From Ochotona curzoniae (lineage: Eukaryota; Chordata; Mammalia; Lagomorpha; Ochotonidae), in contig NW_024466218.1 of NCBI RefSeq assembly GCF_017591425.1, positions 13,468,001 through 13,532,000 on the forward strand: 64,000 nt of DNA, written 5' to 3'. A program made the position numbers and the translations under genes. Of this stretch, positions 23,890 to 34,338 are shown piece by piece. Numbering within the stretch: the first letter of the stretch is position 1; every line of letters starts with the position of its first letter. The notes beneath the pieces were generated by a model, which was not told the origin of the DNA, ran no database searches, and saw only the letters and a program-made list of their open reading frames with translations.

Positions 23890-24070
23890 GTTTGATATTT
23901 GATTAAAATAACCTTCAAATTCATTCAAATGATCACAAACAGGTGGGATCTTATTCCAAATATGAAAAGTTGGTTCAACATTTACACACCCGTTATTGAC
24001 ATGTGTCACAATAGAGTGGTGATGAAAATCATGTCTCCCAAAATTACAAAAAGAAAACATAGGGCAAAAG
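23890..24070 (+). pseudogene. L1 ORF2 reverse-transcriptase remnant
   Basis: The plus-strand frame reads DLIPNMKSWFNIY and a following block that aligns with the conserved L1 ORF2 stretch around GFIPGMQGWFNI just before the catalytic domain. The DNA words GGTTGGTTCAACATTTACAC and ATGAAAATCATG also fit. It is a short, decayed fragment of a non-LTR retrotransposon reverse transcriptase and cannot encode an active enzyme. Confidence 0.65.
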
Positions 24071-24172
24071 AAAACACACATTTATGACAAAAAGCAAAAA
24101 AAAAAAAAAAGTTTCACAAAGTAGGAATAAGAAGAAGCTTTTGTATTTTGATTAAGTATCTTTTAGCATTTA

Positions 24173-24460
24173 AAATTTTTTTTTTTAGTTTGAAATGCAG
24201 AGAGACACAGATCTTCTATGTGGTAACTCACTTCTCAAACGTTCAAGCCACCAGGGTTAGGCGGTGGCAGCCAGGAGCCTGAGAGTCCCTGCAGGTCTAA
24301 CTTACAGTTGGTAGGAAGGCAAGTACTTGAACCAGTGTCTGCTGCTTCTGAAGGGCTACAATAATACGATGTTGAAATCAGGACCCAAACTTGTACACTC
24401 CAGTACGGGATGCAGGTCTAAGAAGCAGTGGCTAAACTGATGCTGTTACCAATTGGCCCG
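24173..24460 (-). mobile_element. Old C-SINE, minus strand
   Basis: A T run at 24174-24187, AGATCTTCTATGTGGTAACT, AGCCAGGAGCCTGAGAGTC and CGGGATGCAGGTCTAAGAAG in the order expected of the older subfamily. Confidence 0.72.
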
Positions 24461-24479
24461 ATTAAAGAATTCAACAAAA

Positions 24480-24735
24480 ACAATATTTTTATTTTATTTG
24501 AAAGACAGAGGAGTAGAGATCTGTTGACTGATTCTCAAAATACTAATCGTGGTTGGGGGCCAGGCTAGTCAGGAAGATGAAATGCAATCTGAGTTTCTCA
24601 TATGCACGGTAAGTCGCCTGCTGTAGTGCAGGGTGTATGTCAGCAGAAAGCCAAGCAGGGGATGGAAAACCAAGGCTGGAGTCAAAGCCTCTGACCTGGG
24701 AAGCCTACGTATCAGGAAAACCTCTGTGTCAAACA
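24480..24735 (-). mobile_element. Old C-SINE fragment, minus strand
   Basis: ATTTTTATTTTATTTGAAAG and AGAGATCTGTTGACTGATTC mark the 3' side, followed by a strongly diverged body ending near 24735. Confidence 0.62.
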
Positions 24736-24782
24736 TTCATTCCATAAATGGTCCTTTAAACAGAACAAACAGAAGTCATTGT

Positions 24783-25147
24783 AGCACTGTAGGTTAAAGA
24801 TGTATTTTTACGTATGTATTTATTACTGGAAAGCCAGCTAAACAGAGAGGAGGAGAGACAGAATGATAAATCTTCTGTCTGGTGATTTACTCCTCAAGCA
24901 GCCACAATGGCTGGAGCTGAGCCAGTCCGAAGCCAGGACACAAGAGCCTCCTCCGGGTCTCCCACGTGGGTGCAGAATCCCAAGGCTTCAGGAACGTCCT
25001 TGACTGCTTTCCCAGGCCACAAGCAGGGAGCTGGGTGGAAAGCAGAGCTTCTAGGATTAGAACCGGAGCCCATATGGAATCTCGGCACGTTTAATGGGAG
25101 GACGTTAACCTCTAGGCTACCGTGCCAGGACCAGCACTGTAGGTTAA
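24783..25147 (-). mobile_element. C-SINE, minus strand, perfect 15-bp TSD
   Basis: AGCACTGTAGGTTAA occurs at 24783-24797 and at 25133-25147 without a mismatch. Between them lies a full-length minus copy with GGTCTCCCACGTGGGTGC and TAGAACCGGAGCCCATATGG. The 92-codon plus and 64-codon minus frames are internal. Confidence 0.93.
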
Positions 25148-25179
25148 GTTGTCACTTGAGGTGTTCACATCCTGCGGCA

Positions 25180-25310
25180 GGGTGATGAGTTTATTTCTAG
25201 CTACTCTGCCTCAGATCTGTACTTCTGCCATGTATCCTGAGAAGCATCAGATGATAGCCCAAGCATGCAGGTCCTTGCCACCAAATTGGGTAACCAGCCG
25301 GTGTTCAGGA
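25180..25310 (+). mobile_element. Old C-SINE fragment, plus strand
   Basis: ATCCTGAGAAGCATCAGATG, ATAGCCCAAGCATGCAGG and CCTTGCCACC correspond to the CCTGGGAAAGCAGCAGATGA, TGGCCCAAGTACTTGGG and CCCTGCCACC blocks of the older subfamily. Ends are not defined. Confidence 0.55.
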
Positions 25311-26168
25311 ATCCTAGCTTTGACCAGTGTCTTCCTCTGTCTCCCCCATCCGCATTCTCTCTTACTTTCCTCATTCCTCCACCTCCACACCCTCGCCCTG
25401 CACCTTGGCTTCTCAAGTGTAATGACATATTTGACATTAAAACAGCTTACAGAAATTTAGGAAACAAAATGTCAATATTTATAATATTCTAGTTTAAAAA
25501 TTATTTAAATTATGAGTATGAGCTAAATATTCTAAAAGTTTGATATTGATACTTGCATTCTGGATGTGAATAATTAAACTTGATTGAAGATGTATCCTGA
25601 TGTCTTATTAAAATGAAACGCTACAGGTAGGCAGGGAAAGTAAAGAATGGCACAGCTGGTAATACACTAGAGTAGTATTCATCCATATAAATTGATTTTA
25701 ACTTACTAGAGATACTGATGGCAATATATAGAAATACTGGTGAATATGCATATACATGTGTTAATTTACTCCCGTGCTCTGGCAGCTGACTGGAGCTAGG
25801 AGGAAAAGAATTTCAGCAGCAATATGATCAACTGTGCCAGGCCTGTACTGACTTTCTGTAATTAAAAGAATAAGAGTTAAAGACTTGACTGGTTTTAGAA
25901 CTTCAATAGACACTGAATATCCTCTTCTAGTGACAGAAAATAAAGACCTGCTAACACATCATGAGTCTATAGCAAAGCGTCAAAAGTTCCCAACACAAAA
26001 CGCATGTGGCCAAAGCTCTAAGAGTCTATTATTCACTGTCTGTGAAGCACCATGTTAAAAGCAAAACCATTAGTAATCTAAAAGCAAATATTAAAAAGAA
26101 TGAAGAAAGATAAATCTTGGAAACACCGCTAAGCAATACTCCAAATTTTCTAAAAACTTGTATTTCAG
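25311..26168. other. Unique sequence
   Basis: A pyrimidine-rich patch at 25330-25410 gives short open frames on both strands. No gene or repeat is recognised. Confidence 0.4.
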
Positions 26169-26289
26169 AACACGGAGTATTACCAGAGACAGAGGGAAAT
26201 GTACGTTATTCCAACAGACACATCTGTAGACAGCACCATTCTTGATAAAAACGCCGTGGAGCTGGTTGACTTTTTGGATAGATTTTATG
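26169..26289 (+). other. Exon-like open segment C (function unknown)
   Basis: After an acceptor TTGTATTTCAG (ending 26168), a 121-bp segment is open in phase 0. It translates to a hydrophilic peptide starting NTEYYQRQREMYVIP and ending ELVDFLDRFY, then meets a good donor ATG|GTAAGG at 26290, leaving one base of a codon. An in-frame stop lies just upstream of the acceptor (26151), and the frame stays open about 60 bp past the donor. The block keeps several CpG sites (ACGG, TACG, ACGCCG) in an AT-rich neighbourhood. I do not recognise the peptide and it does not join in phase to segment D. It may be an exon of an unseen gene or chance. Confidence 0.3.
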
Positions 26290-27284
26290 GTAAGGGAACA
26301 CTCAGACACCGACTGAGCCCATCATTTTCTCATGTAGTATTGGAGGGGCGATGATCTGTGAAAATAATTTTGAATAAAAAACACTTCTTAGATGACACAG
26401 TAATTCAATGCATATTTTCTGTATCAAGAAAAAATGTAAATGCCACCCTTTTGAAAGAGTGATAGAATTTAATAATCCTTAAATGGTATTATCATGAAAA
26501 AATGGAGGAAATATAGTATAAATATCAGAGATGATAGTGAAAATATCATATTATGACAAATATATTGAAATAAAGAGAATATTAAGAATAGCTCTTTGTC
26601 CATGAATTCAATAATTTAGATGAAATGAGAAATTGAAAGTTACAATTTTCCCAACTCATTCAAAAAGAAAAATACTACTTGAATACATTCAAGTAAACAA
26701 ATTGAGTTTGTAGTTAAAATATTTTCACACACACAAAAAAAGACACTTTACAGCCATATGAGTTCACTGATGAATTCTACCAAACCCACTAGACAAAAAC
26801 CGCAGTAATTCTATTTAGTAGTTTCCTAAAAAGGATAAGAGGAAGCATTTTCTAACTTGTATGTTAAGGTTTGTATCATCCTGATACTAAAATCTAAACT
26901 TGACATTTCAAGGAAACAAAACTGACCAGAAAATTTGTTCATGAAATCCTTAATACAACTGTAACAACTCAAAAAAATGGCATATAATTTTACAAGACAT
27001 TGTTTCCACATACCTTTGGTGGTGGTAAGAATATCAAATGTTGCGTTGTTTGGAGAAAGTTTTGGAAATTTCACTTTAAGTAAATTATTATCGGATTCAA
27101 CAGTTCAGCTTACTATTAGATTGAACAGTTCAATTTTACAAATTATTACCTAAGTAACATGGGAAACATGCACTCGTACAAAAATGTATGCATTCATGCT
27201 TAAAACAGGTTCTTTAATAATTTTAATAGTAACCAAGATCTTCAAACGTTGAATTGATCACAACTTGCAACACATAAATAAATG
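26290..27284. other. Unique AT-rich sequence
   Basis: No repeat or gene recognised. The 82-codon minus frame at 26826-27074 is unsupported. Confidence 0.4.
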
Positions 27285-27510
27285 AGATTAATAACCAGTA
27301 ATAAAAAGGAATGACCTATTGATTTATTCATAAACGTGGATAAATCCTCAATGGGTTTGATAAAATTAAAATGATGGACAATAAAGGTGAGGTTTTAGGA
27401 TAACACAACTATTCTTTTTGTGCCTGATATGTTAGATATACACTGAATGAATCTGTCAAAGTCCATGAAAATGTACATCTCAGACAGAAACACTAGCATA
27501 AACCACTCTT
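27285..27510 (+). mobile_element. Old L1 3' region, plus strand
   Basis: AGTAATAAAAAGGAATGACC, TATTGATTTATTCATAAACG and GGATAAATCCTCAATGGG match the old L1 tract with AATAAAAAGGAATGAACTAT and ATGGATGAATCTC. Further on, CTGTCAAAGTCCATGAAAAT, GTACATC and CACTAGCATAAACCAC match the later CAAAACCCATAGAATGTACA segment. Confidence 0.6.
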
Positions 27511-29359
27511 TTTCATAAGAAAAATATTAGGTCCTAGGAGTGTTCTAAAATGAATCTTGCAGCATTAAAATGTGCATTGTCTTCATCTTACTAATGGTTG
27601 TACAGAAGAACAGAGATAAACTAATCATTTTGGAAAGATTCTTTTTGTCATATATTATATGAGGTCATCACAAAGAACTGCAGATGAACTTATTGCTCGT
27701 GTGCACACTTTGCTCCTTGCATAAGTAGCTCAAAAACTCCTTTACATACGTACTAAGTTTGAGTAAAGAAGTGGATAATGGTAAATAGGTTTCCTTTTGC
27801 CAGAGAAAATTGTTGCAAATAGGAAAGGAAAGTTGAACCTGGTATTGCTGAAATCCAACTACCAGCATGAGCTATAAGTCCAACCATGACCGCGATAATG
27901 AACCTATGGATACAAGGATGTATATGCATATATGTCTTTGTATTTATAAATGTATATACAAGCATAAACATGTATATATGTTGGACTATTTCAAAAAATC
28001 TCATGCAAAAGACAATTGAAGAACATTTTTTATCAGCATATAGTTTTTTTTTAGATGGTGTATTTGGGGATATTCAAAAGTATAGAATATTCCTGTCATG
28101 AAAATCTTCCTGGTTTTCAAAATGTATTTCAAAGCATTTTTAAATTCATTTCCCACAAAAAGTTTTGAAGTGTCCTTGTACTTGGGTACAGATTAATTAT
28201 ACACACATGCATATGCATTTTTTCATTCTATATAAACACACACATATATCTTGACATACGCCTATTGACGAATTTGGACATATCTACATATACGTAAAAA
28301 ATGTACAAATAATTAATTATATGTATATATAATTTAAATGCGTTACAATTATTCATGTATTAAAATACTTGAATCTATGATTTAAGAATTTTACTTATTT
28401 TTACTACATGTGTAAATTTTTCTGTCCACTTAATTTGGAAAAGGTAGTTTACAAATAACTTTGATTTTAAAACAACGTCTTTCTCTATAAAGAACACTGA
28501 AACTCCGAGGAGAAATGACTCATGCTGGGGCTCATGTGCAAAGAAAACAGCAGTTGGATTTGAATCATCTTAAGCTATCATAAAGGAAAGAACATCTTAA
28601 ATAAAACAAGATACATTAGAGAATGGATATTGACAAAAGGACACAGGAGCTCCTAATGGCCACATCTGGAAAGAATCGAGAGAATGTAGTAAATGATGAT
28701 AACACTGAATTGTAAACCAAACTACAAGATTCAGATAATACTGAATTATATTCCATGGAATAAAATACTTCAAATGCGCAAGATAGACTATATATGCAAA
28801 TGAGAGGGAAGGGGCGAAACATCCTTTGGAATACAGTAATTAGAAATAGATATTCAGTGTTTTTCCTTTGGAATATGGGGGAGACATAATTCTACGTTTC
28901 TAAAATGTGCATGAAAAAAGAATAGTAACTTTACAATGAAAAAACCTGGAAGACACTTAAACTGCCACCTCTGTGTCATTATTTCCAAACCCCTGTAACC
29001 CTAGGTTTAGTCATATGAAGATACCAGGTATGAGACAGTCTACAAAATACTTGGCCAATGTTCTTCAAAACACAGGAACAGTCTCAGATCAAGATTAGAA
29101 ATCTGAGGAGACTTAACTGCAAAATGCAATTTACGGTCCTGGAATAGAAAATGGAAATTAATGAAAAAATTGGTAAAATGTGAATAAAGCCTAGAGTTTA
29201 GTTAATCATGCTATACCGAGCTAAGTTGCTTAGTTTTGACAAATGTTGTAATGTTATTTAAAATGCTTACGACATTAAAGAAAAATGGAGGAAGGGAATA
29301 AAGAAATGTAGATTATAACTTTTCCATTAATCAAAAACTCATTCACAATACAATTTTTA
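27511..29359. other. Unique AT-rich sequence with TA/CA-rich patches
   Basis: ACACACATGCATATGCAT and ACACACACATATAT patches lie at 28200-28340. Short frames at 27668-28101 and 28616-28822 are unsupported. Confidence 0.4.
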
Positions 29360-29750
29360 AAAAAACGTATAATTGGGGGCCTTGCGCAATAGCATAGTGG
29401 TTAAAGTCCTCACCTTGCACGCACTGAGATCCCATATGGTCACCGGTTCTAATCCCAGAAGCCCCATTTCCCATTCAGCTTCCTGCTTGTGACCTGGGAA
29501 AGCAGTGGAGGACGGCCCAAAGCTTTGGGACCCTGCACCCATGTGGACGCTGCACCCACATGGGAGACCCAGGGGAAGCTCCTGGCTCCTGGCTTCAGAT
29601 TGTCTTGGCTGCAGCCGTTGCGGCTGCTTGGGGAGTGAATCATCAGACAGAAGATCTTCCTCTCTGTCTTTCCTCCTCCCTGTATATCTGACTTTCGAAT
29701 AAACATAAATAAATCTTAAAACAAAACAAAGCAAAACAAAACTATAATCA
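29360..29750 (+). mobile_element. C-SINE, plus strand, with internal tandem duplication
   Basis: Full-length copy from GGGGGCCTTGCGCAATAGC to TCTGACTTTCGAATAAACAT and an A/C-rich tail. Around 29532-29566 the CTGCACCCATGTGG-type block is present twice, a local duplication. The word TATAAT (29368-29373) recurs at 29743-29748 after the tail, fitting an insertion duplication. Several frames of 65-125 codons come from this copy. Confidence 0.88.
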
Positions 29751-30099
29751 GGCCCAGTATGTTAACGAGGCAGCTAAAGTCCTCATCTTGCAGCGGCCAG
29801 GATCCTATATGGGTACCAATTCTAATGCTGGTGGCCCAGCTTCCCATCCAGCTCCCTGCTTGTGGCCTGGGAAAGTAGTCAAGCATGGCCCAAAGCTTTG
29901 GACCATGCAACCGCATGGGAGATGTGGAGGAGGCTCCTGGCTCTTGGCTTTGGATTGGCTTAGCTCCAGCTGTTGCAGCCACTTGGGGAGTAAACCACTG
30001 GATGCAAGCTCTTCCTCTCTGTTACTCCTCTGCTCTGTATATCTGCCTTTGCAATATAAATAAATAAATAAATAAATCTTTTTTAAAAACCTATAATCA
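29751..30099 (+). mobile_element. C-SINE, plus strand, abutting the previous copy
   Basis: Starts GGCCCAGTATGTTAACGAGG directly after CTATAATCA (29742-29750) and ends with an (AAAT)n tail followed by CTATAATCA again (30091-30099). The second copy therefore inserted at the right-hand target duplication of the first. Confidence 0.9.
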
Positions 30100-30344
30100 T
30101 GCATGATTACATTGAAGATATCGATAAATGCTATCTTGGAGGATTAGAAATGCTCAAGATAAAGCCCCCAACTAATAAATTTCCAAACAAATTTCAAATA
30201 AGCTGAAGACATTCGTATGTACTCAATTAGGCAGAATCTTTAAAAAATATATAAGACAAATGTAGACAAATAGATATATTGTTCATATTAGCAAAAGTAA
30301 TGATTTTAAAAAAACCTTAAAATAAAATTTCATTCCAACTCTTA
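30100..30344. other. Short unique spacer
   Basis: AT-rich; nothing recognised. Confidence 0.4.
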
Positions 30345-30590
30345 CGTATTCTGTTGAGCTGCGCATGGGTGGCCAGTGTCAGCTTCCCTTACAGTCCTGT
30401 CTGCTCCACTTCTGATGGAGCCCCTGCCAATGCACTTGGCAAATAAACAGGCAGGTGGCGCAGGGGCCTCTGGCTTCAGTGGAGCCCAGCCCTGGTCATT
30501 GATGAAATCAACAGATGGATGATGTCCAGCTATGCTTCTCCTTCTCTGTATGTAACTCTGCCTTTCAAATAAATAATCTTTTTTAAAGTT
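30345..30590 (+). mobile_element. Old C-SINE, plus strand, 5' part rearranged
   Basis: GTCTGCTCCACTTCTGATGG, GGAGCCCAGCCCTGGTCATT, and TGTAACTCTGCCTTTCAAAT with AAATAATCTTTT match the older lagomorph-wide subfamily (ending GTAACTCTGCCTTTCAAATA). Confidence 0.75.
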
Positions 30591-31109
30591 CAAAAGTAAA
30601 AAAATCAATAATATATACAGTAATAGCAATAAAATTTTCTCTGAAAACAAACTGACAGATGTATTCCTGGATGGGAGCATGTCACAATACGGTCGTGCCA
30701 ATCCATCCAGAAGCGGTTTACTTAAAATTGATTTATAAAAGTGAAATAAAATTTTTATTCAAAACATTATGCATTGAAAAATATATTTCAAGATTTATGA
30801 TCATGAAGAAATAGCTGAGAATATTTGAGAACCTTTGTAAAAGAGGTTAGGAAGGCTTAATTCCTCTTTTAGACCTCAAAGCAGTCCAATGACTGATACT
30901 TAAGACAACCTAAATGGCTATAAATGGACTTAACTGTCATAAATTGACATAAAAGAAAAAATGTCAAGTCTAGAAATAGGACCAATATTACATATAATTT
31001 GAATTTGGAATGTGGATATGCAGTGTAACAATGGTGCTGGTAATTCTGCGGTTCTTTCTGATCTACTCATTCACAGGTGCGCTAATGGAGCACACGTGAA
31101 TGTGGGTAT
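30591..31109. other. Unique AT-rich sequence
   Basis: No gene or repeat recognised. Confidence 0.4.
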
Positions 31110-31323
31110 ATTATACTCAGTGCATGAGGACAGCCCGAAACCTCGAGACCCTTCACTAGTGTGGGCGAGCCGCAAGCAGCTGCTGGCACCAGGCTGTAGA
31201 GCGGCTCAGCTCCAACTGTAGTAGCCACTTGGGGAGCAAACTCATGGATGGAGGATCTTTTTGTCTCTCTCTCTCTCTCTCCTCTCTGCAAATCTGCCTT
31301 TCAATAGAAATAAATATATCTTT
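31110..31323 (+). mobile_element. C-SINE, plus strand, 5' part unclear
   Basis: GAGGACAGCCCGAAACCTCG, then GCCACTTGGGGAGCAAACTC, a CTCTCT tract (31265-31282) and CAAATCTGCCTTTCAATAGA. The head upstream of about 31110 is not clear. The next SINE sits in its A-rich tail. Confidence 0.78.
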
Positions 31324-31678
31324 AAAAATGCTCATCATGGGCCCAGCGCGGTGGCGCAAAGTGGTTAAGGTCCTCATCTTGCACGCCCAGGATCCCATAT
31401 GAGCACCGGTTCTATTCCTGCGGCCCGCTTCCTTTCCAGCTCCCCGCCTGTGGCCTGGGAAAGCAGTCGAGGACGGCCCAAAGCCTTGGGACCCTGCACC
31501 CGCGTGGGAGACCCGGAAGAGGCTCCTGGCTTCAGATCGGCATAGCATCGGCCGTTGCGCTCACTTGGGGAGTGAATCATTGGATGGAAGATCTTCCTCT
31601 CTGCCTCTCCTCTCTGTATATCTGCCTTTCCAATAAAAAAAAATAATAAAAATAAATCCTTAAAAAAATGCTCATCAT
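31324..31678 (+). mobile_element. Young C-SINE, plus strand, perfect TSD and intact promoter boxes
   Basis: Bounded by AAAAATGCTCATCAT at 31324-31338 and 31664-31678, identical over 15 bp. The head GGGCCCAGCGCGGTGGCGCA keeps its CpGs. An A-box-like TGGCGCAAAGTGG lies at 31352-31364 and a B-box-like GGTTCTATTCC at 31408-31418, the Pol III internal promoter arrangement of tRNA-derived SINEs. The body ends TCTGCCTTTCCAATAAAAAA. It is the best reference copy in the window. The 130-codon minus frame here is a by-product. Confidence 0.95.
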
Positions 31679-31679
31679 T

Positions 31680-31945
31680 ATTAAATATGCCTTAACAAAA
31701 TGATGCTGGATTCACTACCATTGTCTATACCCATAATATCATGATACCCTTAAATAAAGCAATGGACTGGTCACTGTTTTTGAACTATACTATTGTGATA
31801 CTATAAGGGAATTCAGTGATGGGGGTGGTAAGGAGGGTGAAGGGGAAAATCCCTGAGCTTATGGAACTGTATCAGAAAAAATAAAATAAAATAAAATAAA
31901 TAACATAAAATAAAATAAATAACATAAAATAAAATAAAATATTCA
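31680..31945 (+). mobile_element. L1 3' end with (AAAAT)n-like tail
   Basis: A stretch homologous in order to the 22150-22512 element (ATGCTGGA, CATAATATCA, GAACTATACTA), then a G-rich polypurine tract (GATGGGGGTGGTAAGGAGGG, near 31817-31836), AATCCCTGAGCTTATGGAAC and TGTATCAG. The tail (31876-31942) is a higher-order array in which AAAATAAAATAAAT alternates with AACAT. Its 5' end abuts the right duplication of the young SINE. Confidence 0.75.
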
Positions 31946-32734
31946 TTTTAGTATTATTCATTGTAACTAAAATCTGTAATCAATGCAACTGTCTAACAGT
32001 GGAAGATTAGATTAACCATTACATATGTTCCCATAATAAAATTATAATTATCAATGAGAGTAAGCAAAATACACATACTGGCTTAGCTGAGCTTATACAA
32101 CATAATGGCTTGGCTGAGCTTCATGCACAAAAAGAAGTTGATTCTAAGGACTATGTGCATCAGCAGGAAACAAACTGGAAGCAGAGCTGTAGCTAGATGC
32201 TGATGTTCTCACACGAGATGGACCTCTCCTGGGTGTGGGCTTAGCAAAGGGAGCCATACACTTTACTAAAAGATAGGGAAGCTTTTCTATTTTCCCAGAT
32301 AGTAGCTCTGACAGTCCCCTTCAGGAATAATAGTAGGGTTTTTTGTTTGTTTGTTTGTTTTTTCTAATTTTCGGTTGTTGAATTCTTTGCCTCATGGAGT
32401 TTTCAGCCTGAAATTGCCAAGTGAACTGAAACTATGCCATTGCAAATATCAGGAAAAGAAGAAAGAAGGAGGGAGGAGTGTGGGGGACACAGGTGGGAGA
32501 AAGTATAGGAGAAAAGTATTCTATCCTCCTAACACTGTACTGTCAAATGCATCATATTTGCTCACTTTATACAAATAGAGTTAGTTTTTCAAAAGAAGAA
32601 AAAGTTCACACTGGAGAAAGAAGGGAAAACAGTGCTTGTCTGGCAAGTAGCTCCTACACTGACATTCAGTAAAGTATCTGCATGGGACTGAAAAACATGG
32701 CGCCATTCTTTACCTTTCCATGAAAATCTTATAG
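31946..32734. other. Unique sequence with a short (TTTG)n and a local duplication
   Basis: TGGCTTAGCTGAGCTT near 32080 is repeated as TGGCTTGGCTGAGCTT near 32106. (TTTG)n lies at 32342-32360. The short frames at 32351-32672 have no support. Confidence 0.45.
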
Positions 32735-32900
32735 CTAGGGTTCTCAATTTTCAATATGTATATCACTTGGAACAAATACAGTTTCCTTGAACTCTGCCAG
32801 ATAGCTCTGGAGGTGAAAGCTTGGGAATCAATATTAGACTCCCCGGGGAGCTCTGTTGCTTGTGGTATATCTAAACAGAGGCATTCTGAGAAGCATTGGC
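32735..32900 (+). mobile_element. MER5-like hAT (Charlie) remnant
   Basis: AGGGTTCTCAATTTTCAATA at the start and GAGAAGCATTGGC near the end recall the CAGTGGTTCTCAAACTTT and inverted-end GAGAACCACTG of MER5 elements. ATATCACTTGGA, the CCCCGGGGAGCTCTG block and CATTCTGAGAAG also fit. It is a non-autonomous DNA transposon fossil. Confidence 0.55.
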
Positions 32901-33149
32901 CAAGCCTGGAGCACAGGATCAACAATGACTACTTGTTACTACTTCATTACAACAAAGTTTACAATGAAGTTGTGAAGAATGATGGCCCATGTGATTTATT
33001 ATGACCTTGGCTCAAAATACGATAATGTTTGTGACAATAAAATTAATTCAGAAGATAATTACCTAAGCCAAAAATTTTGGTTCTTTAAAAAGTGATTTTT
33101 GCAGGAGAAATGGTGAGCTATTTGCCTTTAACAGACTAGTACATCATGT

Positions 33150-33600
33150 TCTAAGTCTGAAGAGTCTGAGGTTCGTAACTGGCACTAAACGGAACGGAGT
33201 AAGGCTGAAGAACATCTCAGCAGCATCGAGAATGGCTTGGCACTCCACCTTGGAAACGCACTGTGGTGAAGGCTACTCTGTGGATGGAGGATGCTTTCCG
33301 GGACCCCGGGCTGAAGATTCCTCAAATGCTAAGTAGAAGGAGATTTGGAAGCTGCGGCCTATCTTCTGCAATAACATTTCTCAGGAATTCCCTAAAGAGA
33401 AAGTGACACTGCCAGGATAATTTTGAAGAACATTTTATTTAGCTACAATTCTGCTGTCATATTCTGTATGTTTTGTATTTCTCTCCCCCTCTGATTAATA
33501 GAGACATTCTCATAAATAAAAGATCTCGGTCTCTTGGAACTGTCTGTCTTGTTCTCTTATTTCCCCTGTGAAGTCATAATCCCCCATTTGTGACATCATA
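33150..33600 (+). mobile_element. Possible solo LTR of an endogenous retrovirus
   Basis: The block is more GC- and CpG-rich than its surroundings (CGGAACGGAG, GGGACCCCGGGCTG). It ends with an AATAAA polyadenylation signal (33515-33520), then CTCGGTCTCTTGGAACTGTC and TTGTTCTCTTATTTCCCC, resembling the R-U5 end of rodent and lagomorph class II LTRs. Terminal TG/CA and flanking duplications could not be fixed. No internal viral genes are present. Confidence 0.35.
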
Positions 33601-34338
33601 GTCCTTCCACTGCAATCAACAGTGATGAATCAAACTGGGAATTAAATGCTTCATAAGAGGAAGACTTACAAGAGCTGAGGGACTCTCAATGAATAAAGAT
33701 CCAATTAGCATGTAAATGCCTTTTTTAATTAAAAAAAAAAGAGGAAGAAGAGCAAGGGATGAGAAGATAGTCCCAGTGACTGGAGTGATTTTCCATGAAA
33801 TAATGAATTTGGTCTTCTTCCCAACTCCTCTGTACTGCTCTCATTCCCTCTCTCCCAACCCCCTAGTTGCATTATTCATTGAGTGTATATAAAATGTTGC
33901 AAAATATTAGAGGTACAGAAAGACTGTATATATCCTTAGGTTCTTCTAGACATAGCTTTGGCTCTGTTACTTTGAGAGGTTTGACATAAAATTAATGAGT
34001 GGGCTGATACAAGCAATAGTTGTTCCACATTTGCATAATCTAGTTTTGTTCTCTGTCTTATATATCACTTTATACAAACCCTTATCTCTGTCAATTGCTT
34101 TGATTAGAACTTTTGGTTTCTTTCAGAACGTTTGTATTTCAGAACTTTAGTGCTTGCTATTCTTTTATGCAAAAATATTCTTCCTCCACGCATTGTAAAC
34201 CTTGTACTCATCATTCAGATCAGAACATCCATGTTATCCCCCCTAAAATGCATTCTCTGAATCCTTGCCAACTCCAGTTACATTAAGAATTTTATGTCTG
34301 GCCATGTATCACCTTAATATCTTCCTAGTGTTATAATT
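33601..34338. other. Unique sequence
   Basis: No gene or repeat recognised. Confidence 0.4.

Noticed and set aside
31339..31420. Possible tRNA gene
   Set aside because: The tRNA-like A and B boxes belong to the head of a SINE. There is no complete cloverleaf with a CCA-side acceptor stem, and the rest of the SINE body follows directly.
31156..31548. 130-codon minus frame
   Set aside because: Covers two plus-strand SINEs read antisense.
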